The position numbers and the translations under genes were made by a program. Below the pieces are notes generated by a model. It saw only the letters and a program-made list of their open reading frames with translations. It ran no database searches and was not told the DNA's origin. Shown in pieces: positions 10,284 through 17,611 of a stretch of 64,000 nucleotides of DNA. The stretch's first letter is position 1; each line of letters opens with the position of its first letter. This stretch comes from an uncultured Pseudohongiella sp. (GTDB taxonomy: Bacteria; Pseudomonadota; Gammaproteobacteria; Pseudomonadales; Pseudohongiellaceae), in the NCBI GenBank assembly GCA_902597095.1, contig CACJWK010000008.1:1-64000 (forward strand), in the 5' to 3' direction.

Positions 10284-11282
10284 ATGGGGTGTTTGACACT
10301 GTCCGAGCACCCGTTCGCTGCACTGACACCAGATCGGGTTCTGGCCGCTGTCGAGTCCCTTGGCTTCGACACGGATGCCCGCTTTTTTGCTCTGAACAGC
10401 TATGAAAATCGGGTCTATCAGATCGGTCTGCTCGATGGGACCAGTCTGATTGCGAAATTTTACAGGCCCGGCCGTTGGGAGGCTCGGCAAATCGGCGAAG
10501 AGCACGCCTTTACTCAGGAATTGTCCGATCTGGAAATTCCTGTAGTTGCCCCCATGAAGCTGGCGAGCGATGAAACTCATGTGCAGGTTGATGGCTTTGA
10601 GCTCGCGCTGTTCCCACAACTCATCGGTAGGACTCCAGAGCTCGATGATCTGGATAGTCTGTTCACGATAGGAAGATTTGTCGCCAGAATCCACGCCGTC
10701 GGCGCCCAGGGCAGCTTCAGTTATCGGCAACATTTGCGCCTTGAGACAGCGTTAGACAGCAGCCGTTATCTGCTTGAAAACGACTACCTGCCGTCTGACC
10801 TGATTACCGCTTACGAAACCCTGATGCGGGATCTGTTTGACAGGATGTCAGAACAGCTTGCGTCAACAGGCGACTGGCGATCACTGCGGATCCATGGTGA
10901 CTGTCATCTCGGGAACGTTCTGTGGCATGAGGGCACACCGCACTTTGTTGATTTTGATGACACTGTGATGGGGCCTGCTATACAGGATTTGTGGATGCTG
11001 CTTTCTGGCGACCGAGACCACAGGCAGGCGCAACTGCTCGAGCTGGTCGAAGGATATAATGAATTCCATGATTTTCGGGTGAGCGAACTGGCGCTGATCG
11101 AGATCCTGCGAACCATGCGCCTGATAAACTACAGTGCATGGCTGGCCAGACGCTGGACCGACCCTGCTTTTCCCCTGAACTTCCCCTGGTTCAACACCCA
11201 GAGATACTGGTCGGATCATATTCTGGAACTGCGTGAACAGATTGCAGCCCTTGACGAACCGCCGCTGCAGCTCATTCAATAA
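10284..11282 (+). CDS. srkA: Stress response serine/threonine kinase SrkA (YihE/RdoA)
   Basis: Aminoglycoside-phosphotransferase-fold protein kinase implicated in survival of stress and in countering MazEF-linked death in E. coli. The N-terminal half has the SrkA signature LNSYENRVYQI and the lysine strand SLIAKFYRPGRW. The catalytic loop HGDCHLGNVLW is near residue 203 and the metal-binding FVDFDDTVMGP near 222. The 332-residue length matches the family (328). In many genomes srkA sits beside dsbA, which is not seen here. The 3' end overlaps convergent apbE by 7 bases. Confidence 0.93.
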   Translation: MGCLTLSEHPFAALTPDRVLAAVESLGFDTDARFFALNSYENRVYQIGLLDGTSLIAKFYRPGRWEARQIGEEHAFTQELSDLEIPVVAPMKLASDETHVQVDGFELALFPQLIGRTPELDDLDSLFTIGRFVARIHAVGAQGSFSYRQHLRLETALDSSRYLLENDYLPSDLITAYETLMRDLFDRMSEQLASTGDWRSLRIHGDCHLGNVLWHEGTPHFVDFDDTVMGPAIQDLWMLLSGDRDHRQAQLLELVEGYNEFHDFRVSELALIEILRTMRLINYSAWLARRWTDPAFPLNFPWFNTQRYWSDHILELREQIAALDEPPLQLIQ

Positions 11283-12190
11283 CTCGAGTCAGTCAGCTCC
11301 GGCCCGCCGATCTGCCCGGAGCCGTCCATAAAAACAAACGGCAGACCGGAATCGGTCAGCCAGTCTATGGCATCTTGCTCTGGCTTGAGCATGGCAATTG
11401 TAGCGAAGGATCCTGCAACCGTGCAGAGATTCGCAGCAACGCTGACAGCTCTCAGTCCTGAGCAAGGCCAGCCGGTTTTGGGATTCAACAGGTGGCTGTA
11501 ACGCTTCCCCTCCAGGATGAAAGAGCGCTCATAATCACCGGAAGAGGCAAGGCCACCTTCGGATAAGTGAAAGTGTGACATCATTTTCGTTGAATCTTCC
11601 GGATGGGTGATGCCTATCGGCCAGGGCCGATTTTCTGGCTGTGTTCCAATCGCGGCGAAGTCGCCTCCGAGATTGATAAGACCGCGCCTGACGCCGAGTT
11701 CCCTCGCCAGTGTGGCAAGGGTGTCTGCTGCGTATTCCTTTACGATACCGCCGAAATCAATTTCCATGTTTGCGGGCATCAATAGCGTATCGTCCCGCCA
11801 GTTGAGTTTCTCGTACCCGATCAGTGGCAAAAGCCCCTCAAGCTCCGATTCGTCGGGTATCTGCCTGCGACTGAAATCCCAAACGCGACGAAGGACGCCT
11901 GCCGTGATATCGAACAGTCCGTCGCTCTGTTCATAGCAGCTCCTCGCATGTTCAAACAGCTTCAGAGTTTCGATATCTATTTTGATACCCGTCTGCGCGC
12001 CCGCACTGCGGTTGATTTCGCTCAGAAAACTGTCGTCTCGATAGCGTGTGTATTTCCTTTCAAGCCGGCTGACCTCGTCGATCAGTCGTCGAACCAGTCT
12101 TTTGGCACTGATGCGAGATGCTTCGTACAGCTGAATTTCGCAGTAAGTTCCCATTGCCCTGAAGCCAGCATGGCGCAGATTGGTGCTCAC
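11276..12190 (-). CDS. apbE: FAD:protein FMN transferase, ApbE family
   Basis: ApbE-type flavin transferase, which covalently attaches FMN from FAD to Thr/Ser of target proteins, usually in the periplasm. It has 304 residues with a GTG start 15 bases after the DUF3570 stop. Family features seen are RAMGTYCEIQLY near the start, the segment IDFGGIVKEYAADTLA and the NLGGDFAAIG loop. No signal peptide or lipobox is apparent. The usual C-terminal A-D-A-x-S-T metal segment reads VAGSFATIAML here, so the Asp is replaced by Gly. That may be a property of the subfamily found beside DUF3570/DUF4266, or a changed activity. It is the last gene of a four-gene unit. Confidence 0.88.
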   Translation of the reverse strand: MSTNLRHAGFRAMGTYCEIQLYEASRISAKRLVRRLIDEVSRLERKYTRYRDDSFLSEINRSAGAQTGIKIDIETLKLFEHARSCYEQSDGLFDITAGVLRRVWDFSRRQIPDESELEGLLPLIGYEKLNWRDDTLLMPANMEIDFGGIVKEYAADTLATLARELGVRRGLINLGGDFAAIGTQPENRPWPIGITHPEDSTKMMSHFHLSEGGLASSGDYERSFILEGKRYSHLLNPKTGWPCSGLRAVSVAANLCTVAGSFATIAMLKPEQDAIDWLTDSGLPFVFMDGSGQIGGPELTDSSY

Positions 12191-12205
12191 GGCGTTTCCA
12201 TGCGG

Positions 12206-13363
12206 TTAGAATGCGTAATCGACGCCGAGCGATAGCCGGGTGAACTGGACCAGTCCGGGGCTGGGTTGAGCTACGGTGAAAGCCGAGTATTTTTCATTGG
12301 CCACGTAGCGTTCGGCGGTGAGGGTGGCGCTCCAACCACCAAAATCCGCAACTAAACTCAGACCCCCGCTGACGGCACCAAATGCTGACAGCCGATAATC
12401 GCTGGACTGGCTTTCAGACAGCGGCTTCAGAAAATCATCAATACTGGTATAAAAGTCGGCGGCAGACTGACTGTAGTAGCGCAACATCGGAACGATTTTG
12501 AATGATCGTGTTACGTTCTGGAACCAGGACAGATCTAGGGTGTGGGAACGAATGCCAAAATCGTCGCGGTAGTAGCGATAGTCGCTCTGCAACGCACCAT
12601 CTGCCTCGATAAAGAAATAGCGCAACGAATTCGAGAAAGCAATCTGGGTCTTCTCATCAGGCCTGCTGTCCTGCAGTTTGTATGGATCAGATAAATAGCC
12701 CGATTGCCCGGTCAGACTCAGTGCTGTCTGGAAACTGGCAACTGGGTTCAGCACCTGGCTCAAACTCACTGCCACCGAACTTGCCTGTTTGTTCTCATGA
12801 CGCACGCGATTAAAGCGCTCAGCATCACTCGGGAAGATGCTGTCATCAGAATGACTCAGGCTCACTGTTAGGGTCGTCAGATCGTTATTGAAGTTCCGTG
12901 AACCGCTCATGCTGACGTATTTAGCGCGATAGTCATTTTCCTCTGAGTAGCCAATGGCGCCGCCGATGTTTCCGCGTGCGCCATAGTACCGAACACCGAG
13001 ACTGACCTCGCTCCGAGAATCGTAGATGCCGCTTGCTCCGCTCATGTTGATTACTGGTTGTCCGTTGGACCCTGCTGTCGAGAACCAGGGAGAAGCGCCA
13101 CTCATATTTTCGTGATTAGCGTTAATGAACAGCGCATAGTCACGACCAAGCGGGGAGACAAACTGAAATTGATGGACGTCGATGTCGTACCGCTCAAGTT
13201 CCCCAAACGGAACCTGTTCACGACTTAGGTCATCTTCCTGATAGTTTGAGATCTTGTAAGAGAGTGATGAGGTCAGAGGCGGTGCATCCGCCTCGGCGAT
13301 GCCGGGCAGTGCAAGTGCCGAAGTGGACAGAGCAATCAGGCTGCGTGACGCGGGCTTTTTCAC
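12206..13363 (-). CDS. DUF3570 outer-membrane beta-barrel protein
   Basis: Predicted outer-membrane barrel of the DUF3570 family, function unknown. It has 385 residues and a GTG start with GAGGT six bases upstream. A signal peptide (SRSLIALSTSALALPGIAEA) is followed by repeated amphipathic strands with aromatic girdles (SEVSLGVRYYGARGNIGGAIGYSEEN, SLRYFFIEADGALQSDYRYY). The protein ends in ...LGVDYAF, the C-terminal aromatic typical of BAM substrates. It lies between the DUF4266 lipoprotein and apbE with short gaps. It could be a pore, or a surface platform for a modified protein; nothing in the sequence decides this. Confidence 0.87.
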   Translation of the reverse strand: MKKPASRSLIALSTSALALPGIAEADAPPLTSSLSYKISNYQEDDLSREQVPFGELERYDIDVHQFQFVSPLGRDYALFINANHENMSGASPWFSTAGSNGQPVINMSGASGIYDSRSEVSLGVRYYGARGNIGGAIGYSEENDYRAKYVSMSGSRNFNNDLTTLTVSLSHSDDSIFPSDAERFNRVRHENKQASSVAVSLSQVLNPVASFQTALSLTGQSGYLSDPYKLQDSRPDEKTQIAFSNSLRYFFIEADGALQSDYRYYRDDFGIRSHTLDLSWFQNVTRSFKIVPMLRYYSQSAADFYTSIDDFLKPLSESQSSDYRLSAFGAVSGGLSLVADFGGWSATLTAERYVANEKYSAFTVAQPSPGLVQFTRLSLGVDYAF

Positions 13364-13404
13364 AGGGTGACCTCAATGGTCTGAAGGCCGGCGAGCCTTG
13401 AAAC

Positions 13405-13611
13405 CTAGTTGCATCCGCAACCGCCGCCGGCCGCAGTGTTGCCGCCTGAGGACGCTTCTTTGCTGAAGAAAATGTGGTCGTTGAGAGCGCGTTCCAGAGG
13501 ATCGCTGTCCCAGGCCATTTCCTGTTTGGCCAGATAGCCACGCTCCCAGGGCTGAACCTGACTGCAGGCTGCAAGCAGTGCAAGCGTGATGGAAGACAGT
13601 ATCAGTCGCAT
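13405..13611 (-). CDS. DUF4266 small lipoprotein with GGGCGCN tail
   Basis: A 68-residue lipoprotein. The signal peptide ends LALLAAC, followed by SQVQPWERGYLAKQEMAW, the conserved DUF4266 core (tryptophan, then LA...M, D.D.LE..L..HI..SKE), and the last residues are GGGCGCN. The ATG at 13611 is chosen because it starts the signal peptide; a TTG at 13629 is also in frame. It lies 18 bases after tlpA and 41 before DUF3570. The tail with two cysteines in a glycine run suggests metal binding, a disulfide or a modification site; this is inference. I know of no assigned function for the family. Confidence 0.88.
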   Translation of the reverse strand: MRLILSSITLALLAACSQVQPWERGYLAKQEMAWDSDPLERALNDHIFFSKEASSGGNTAAGGGCGCN

Positions 13612-13629
13612 CTTAGCGGGCACACCCAA

Positions 13630-14136
13630 TCAGTCTCGCAGATTTGCGACGATCGCGGCTTCGATCATCTCCATGTCTGTCGGTCGAAATCCCATGTGCA
13701 CCAGTTTGACTTCGCCGTCAGGTCCTATCAGGTAGGAGGACGGCATGCCGATTACCGCGAACTGTGTCGCCATATCTCCCTCCGGGTCTGAAGGAATCAA
13801 AAAGTCTAAAGGGGTATCAAGCAGGAAATCCAGACCATCTTCTATCGGATTGTCCACATTGATCGCTACCACCTCGAGACCCCGGTCCCGGTATTTGTTG
13901 TACAAATCGTTGTAAAGTGGAAGCGAGGTCAGGCACGGAGCGCACCAGGACGCCCAAAAGTCAACGTAAACGGTTTTACCCGGCATGTCAGCCAGCGCAA
14001 TGGCCGGTTGGTCCGCGTAGATTGACGGGAGGGAAAAGTCAGGAGCAGGGTCACCCTCTTCAATGGCATGGGCCAAACCAACCAGCGCGCTCGTCATGAG
14101 CCCCAGCCCCAGCGTCAGAAAACCTCTTTTCATCAT
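13630..14136 (-). CDS. TlpA-like periplasmic thioredoxin-fold protein
   Basis: Exported thiol-disulfide protein of the TlpA/ResA group. It has 168 residues with a signal peptide (GFLTLGLGLMTSALVGLAHA), then the redox motif WCAPC at residues 64-68 within VYVDFWASWCAPC. The cis-proline segment is VIGMPSSYLIGPDG. Two adjacent ATG codons follow AAGGAG; either fits. It is the first gene of the tlpA-DUF4266-DUF3570-apbE unit, so a likely client is the Cys-x-Cys tail of the DUF4266 lipoprotein encoded next (inference). Confidence 0.92.
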   Translation of the reverse strand: MMKRGFLTLGLGLMTSALVGLAHAIEEGDPAPDFSLPSIYADQPAIALADMPGKTVYVDFWASWCAPCLTSLPLYNDLYNKYRDRGLEVVAINVDNPIEDGLDFLLDTPLDFLIPSDPEGDMATQFAVIGMPSSYLIGPDGEVKLVHMGFRPTDMEMIEAAIVANLRD

Positions 14137-14159
14137 GATGACTCCTTGATTTCTTCAAA

Positions 14160-14190
14160 AGTCTGTAAATGTTTGTCTGAATTGTCAAAC
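14160..14190 (-). promoter_or_regulatory. Possible sigma-70 promoter of the tlpA-apbE unit
   Basis: On the minus strand a perfect TTGACA (plus 14183-14188) is followed after 15 bases by TACAGA (plus 14162-14167), a weak -10. It lies about 25 bases upstream of the tlpA start. The short spacer and poor -10 make it only a candidate. Confidence 0.3.
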
Positions 14191-14346
14191 TCTTGGCGAA
14201 CGCCTTTGAGACTGGCTGATACCTGCGGTCTGTTACCCACAATCTCAGGCGCTCCCTGACATTACTTGTATTCGTGCCGGCCGGTTCACCCCTCTTGTCA
14301 GACTATAGCGCACCCGCGAAAAATCCGTCTACTCAGAGCTGAGCTG

Positions 14347-15492
14347 CTAGGCAGCGGTCGCCACGGCGGAGCGAAGACTTCGCAACACTTCATGCCATCG
14401 CTTGCGCTGAATTTTCAGTGCGAATTTCAGTTCTTTGTAGCTGTCGCGCAGTTCCATCCGCTCCCATTGCGCAAGCGTTTCCTGAAGGCGCTTTTCCCGC
14501 GCTTCAAGCCACTGTTGCCGGGTCTCGTTCCAGTCTCTGAGTAATTGCTGGAACTGTTCGTACTCCTGCTCCAGCTTTGCCCTGAGGTTGTCCGGGATGT
14601 CGCGAAACTCGAATTGTTCGCGTGCTCGCTGGTACTGCATTTGTAATCTTGCTGTTTCTACGCGGGCAGGATCGGTCCTTTTCAGGTCTGTGGTCAGACC
14701 CACCCAGGATAAACTGCGAATCATCCATTTGGTGGGATCGAAATGCCACCATTTAACCCCATTGCGATAATCCCATTGGAACGTATGGTGATAGTTGTGA
14801 TAGCCCTCACCGTAGGTGATGAGTGCGAGCAGGGGGTTATCCCGCGCCGAACTCGCGTCGCTGTATGTTTGCTTGCCCCACATGTGTGCAATCGAGTTGA
14901 TCAGGTAGGTCACATGCTGGCTCATCACCAGTCTGAGTAACCCTCCCAGGAGCAGACAAGCGATAATATCGCCATGCAGAAAGCCTAAGAATGCCGGCAG
15001 GGCAATGTTAGTAAGCAGCACAAGCAGCAGATAATGCTGGTGCTGCCAGAGCGCTATCTTGTCCTGCTGAATGTCCTTGATGTTTGAGAAGTCCTCCTTG
15101 CCACTGTCATAGTTCCGCAGAATCCAGCCGATGTGGGAAAACCAGAATCCTCGGCCAGCGGAGTACGGGTCCCTGTCATTTTGATCGACATGGCGGTGGT
15201 GGCGGCGATGATCTGAGGCCCAGTGCATCACATCATTCTGCAGGGCGCAGGCTCCCCCCAATGCGAAGATCAATCTTAGGAAGGGATGCCCCTTATAGGC
15301 TTTGTGAGACCACATCCGGTGGTATCCGGCCGTAATCGACAGGCCGCAAAAAAGCATCATGCCAAGAAATGCCAGCCACTCATAAAGATCGTAGCCGTCG
15401 AGGTAGCCGTACAGTGGAACCAGAATCACAGCCAACAGTGGTGTCAGGCTGAACAGCAGCATGTTTGTCCAGTTGATCGGTGCTTTTTCCAT
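14347..15492 (-). CDS. Membrane fatty acid / acyl-CoA desaturase
   Basis: Di-iron membrane desaturase that introduces a cis double bond (probably delta-9) into acyl chains. The three histidine boxes are HRMWSH (residues 58-63), HRRHH (95-99) and a HNYHH box near 230. There are paired hydrophobic segments near residues 11-30, 41-57 and 155-190. The 381 residues include a charged, probably coiled-coil C-terminal tail of about 100 residues (from roughly 275, rich in E, R, Q), which many DesC-type bacterial desaturases share. No ferredoxin or reductase partner is adjacent. It is divergent from slyX. Confidence 0.92.
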   Translation of the reverse strand: MEKAPINWTNMLLFSLTPLLAVILVPLYGYLDGYDLYEWLAFLGMMLFCGLSITAGYHRMWSHKAYKGHPFLRLIFALGGACALQNDVMHWASDHRRHHRHVDQNDRDPYSAGRGFWFSHIGWILRNYDSGKEDFSNIKDIQQDKIALWQHQHYLLLVLLTNIALPAFLGFLHGDIIACLLLGGLLRLVMSQHVTYLINSIAHMWGKQTYSDASSARDNPLLALITYGEGYHNYHHTFQWDYRNGVKWWHFDPTKWMIRSLSWVGLTTDLKRTDPARVETARLQMQYQRAREQFEFRDIPDNLRAKLEQEYEQFQQLLRDWNETRQQWLEAREKRLQETLAQWERMELRDSYKELKFALKIQRKRWHEVLRSLRSAVATAA

Positions 15493-15599
15493 AGTTGCAG
15501 ACAGAATGTTGAGTGACTGAGCATGCAGTGTAGCGGATTTTGCTTAAAGAGCCAGTAGTGTAATCTTTCGGTCCTACCTCAAGGCCGGGAGATTTGCAG

Positions 15600-15818
15600 A
15601 TGCAGGACACGAACGAACGATTTGAGGGCATAGAGACCCAGCTGGCATTTCAGGAAGATGCCCTCGAGCAATTTAATGCGGTCGTTGTCAGCCAGCAGGG
15701 GCAGATAGATGAGCTGCGGGCCCAGCTGCGCATTTTGCAGGAGCAGCTCAGCGCGCTGCCTGACGGTTCGCCTGAGTCCGCGGTCGACCCTGCCCGGGAA
15801 AAGCCGCCACATTATTGA
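15600..15818 (+). CDS. slyX: SlyX family protein
   Basis: Short (72 aa) coiled-coil protein of the SlyX family, role unknown. The pattern RFEGIETQLAFQEDALEQFNAVVVSQQGQIDELRAQLRILQEQL is a single heptad-rich helix, and the C-terminal KPPHY is the family signature. The ATG at 15600 is chosen over an in-frame TTG two codons upstream because GGGAG sits at the right distance. It is divergent from the desaturase gene; 161 bases without a gene follow. Confidence 0.92.
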   Translation: MQDTNERFEGIETQLAFQEDALEQFNAVVVSQQGQIDELRAQLRILQEQLSALPDGSPESAVDPAREKPPHY

Positions 15819-15979
15819 CCCCAGACCTTCCGCAGACCAATACAATCTGCAATCGCTTCAGTTTTGATTCAGCTTGGCGCTGCTAACCTTGGCGACGCCT
15901 GAAAGGGTTAATCGTTACTAACTGCGAAAGGGCAGTTGAAGCTTTCAGTTCTGCATAGAAGTGAGAAGGAGAGTCAGCA

Positions 15980-16501
15980 ATGAATCGACCGACAGTTTGC
16001 TTATTAGCCGGGATCAGTTTTTGGGCGGCTTGCGCATCAGCGGAAACGAGCTATGAGTATGCGCCAGTTCTCGAGTCTCGACCAGTTTACCAGCTCATCG
16101 CGATCGAAGAACCTGTAGAACAATGCTGGGAAGAAGAGGTAGCGGTTGAACGCTATGCGACCTATGAGGGCTCTAATACGCCGGTGCTGCTCAGTACTGT
16201 CATTGGGGGCGCAATCGGCAACGCGGTCGGTAATGGCAAAAGCAACAAACGGGTCGGTGCGGTGGTCGGGGCGCTGTTGGGGCACTCGGTGGGACGTGAT
16301 ATAGTGCGTCGATACCAGGGCGTGATTCGTGACGTTGAGCTTGTACAGCGCTGTGAAACGGCCTATGAGCAGGTGGAAGAGGAGCGTCTGGTTGGCTATC
16401 AAGTAACTTATCTTTACAACGGTGATGAGTATTCTGTTCGCACCGATACTGATCCGGGAGATCAGATACGTCTGCGGGTCAGCGTACAACCTGAAATTTA
16501 A
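15980..16501 (+). CDS. Glycine-zipper 2TM domain protein
   Basis: Exported 173-residue protein with a signal peptide (CLLAGISFWAACASA) and a glycine-zipper segment VIGGAIGNAVGNGKSNKRVGAVVGALLGHSVG (about residues 74-105), as in the 17-kDa surface antigen family. Proteins of this kind sit in or against the outer membrane; the role here is unknown. Conserved cysteines flank the zipper (EQCWEE and QRCET), so a disulfide is possible. The start ATG has AAGGAGAG at good distance. It lies just upstream of the PepSY-PhoP-PhoQ-like operon, with a 48-base gap, and may be a target or part of it. Confidence 0.85.
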   Translation: MNRPTVCLLAGISFWAACASAETSYEYAPVLESRPVYQLIAIEEPVEQCWEEEVAVERYATYEGSNTPVLLSTVIGGAIGNAVGNGKSNKRVGAVVGALLGHSVGRDIVRRYQGVIRDVELVQRCETAYEQVEEERLVGYQVTYLYNGDEYSVRTDTDPGDQIRLRVSVQPEI

Positions 16502-16549
16502 GGCGCCTTGTCTTGTTGAAATTGGCGGCCCGTACCCCTGAGGTGAGAA

Positions 16550-16882
16550 TTGAAAATTACTGGAACGCCGAGTTTCCTCTTCTCTCTGTTGCTACTCTGG
16601 AGTCAGAGCGTTCAGGGACAGGTTCCGCCGCCGCTCGAACAGAACCAGCTGGACCGAGCGAGTCCGCTGCGGGAAGTCCGGAATAGCCGCCAACTGAGTG
16701 GCGTCATTACTGAGCGACAGGCAGTGAATCTGGCCAGACAACGATTCGCCGGAAACATTCTGCGGATTACCTTAGTCGGTGAATCGAGCAACCAGCGCTA
16801 CCAGATTCGCATGGAAAATTCGGGCAAGGTATTCACGGTGTTCGTCCACGCCAGGAACGGAGAGGTCACAGGCGGGAATTGA
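16550..16882 (+). CDS. Small exported PepSY-domain protein
   Basis: A 110-residue secreted protein with an N-terminal signal peptide (FLFSLLLLWSQSVQGQ) and one PepSY domain near the C-terminus (ITERQAVNLARQRFAGNILRITLV...YQIRMENSGKVFTVFVHARNGEV). It starts at TTG preceded by GAGGTGAG, a strong ribosome-binding site, with no competing ATG. PepSY proteins encoded directly upstream of a response regulator and histidine kinase are common and are thought to modulate the sensor in the periplasm. The gap to the regulator gene is 36 bases. Confidence 0.87.
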   Translation: MKITGTPSFLFSLLLLWSQSVQGQVPPPLEQNQLDRASPLREVRNSRQLSGVITERQAVNLARQRFAGNILRITLVGESSNQRYQIRMENSGKVFTVFVHARNGEVTGGN

Positions 16883-16918
16883 ATCGCAAAGCCGATGGGA
16901 TTGCGGAGGTAGCCGATT

Positions 16919-17599
16919 ATGCGACTACTGGTTGTAGAAGATGAGAGTTTGCTCCGGCAACAGCTTGAACAGGGTCTGAGCAACCAAGGCTTCGTCGTTG
17001 ACGTCGCTGAAGACGGCAAGGCCGGTCTGTATTTTTCCACTGAGTATGCTTATGACGCTGCCATTATCGACTTGGGATTGCCGGAGATAGACGGCATTTC
17101 CCTGATTAGGCAGATCCGCGGCGCCGACAAGCAGTTTCCTATACTGATTCTGACCGCCCGAGGTGACTGGCAGGACAAGGTTGCCAGTCTCGACGCCGGC
17201 GCAGACGATTATGTGGTCAAGCCGTTTCGCCTTGAAGAAATTGTTGCCAGATTGAATGCGCTTCTGCGCAGAGCAGCCGGGTTTGCCAAACCCAAATTAA
17301 AGTTCGGTCCGCTCTCGCTCGACCTGACGGCCAAACGGTTGTCGGTCAGCGGTGAGAATATAGACCTCACTGCCTACGAGTACAAACTGCTCGAATATCT
17401 GATGATGCATCCTGGGCAGGTCATTTCAAAAACAGAACTTACTGAGCATCTTTACGCACAAGATTATGATCGGGACAGCAATGTCCTCGAAGTCTTTGTA
17501 CGCCGACTCAGGCTTAAGCTTGATCCACAGCAAACCCTGAAACCCATTGAAACGGTCAGAGGCCAGGGTTACAGATTCTGCTTGGCTGAGAGCGCATAG
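16919..17599 (+). CDS. PhoP-like OmpR-family response regulator
   Basis: Two-component response regulator: receiver domain (phosphoacceptor Asp in AAIIDLGLPEIDG, near residue 51; the LTARGDWQDKV and DDYVVKPF motifs) and a winged-helix DNA-binding domain (DLTAYEYKLLEYLMMHPGQVISKTELTEHLY...VRGQGYRF). The WQDKV segment and overall sequence resemble PhoP. GGAGGT precedes the ATG. It is encoded 12 bases ahead of its kinase. The regulon may include the surface proteins upstream; sensing of cations or peptides is suggested only by the PhoP/PhoQ likeness. Confidence 0.92.
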   Translation: MRLLVVEDESLLRQQLEQGLSNQGFVVDVAEDGKAGLYFSTEYAYDAAIIDLGLPEIDGISLIRQIRGADKQFPILILTARGDWQDKVASLDAGADDYVVKPFRLEEIVARLNALLRRAAGFAKPKLKFGPLSLDLTAKRLSVSGENIDLTAYEYKLLEYLMMHPGQVISKTELTEHLYAQDYDRDSNVLEVFVRRLRLKLDPQQTLKPIETVRGQGYRFCLAESA

Positions 17600-17611
17600 C
17601 ATATTTCAGGT

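Noticed and set aside
10080-10733. 217-residue minus-strand frame
   Set aside because: Entirely opposite DUF1820 and srkA, which are recognised families; no start context or homology.
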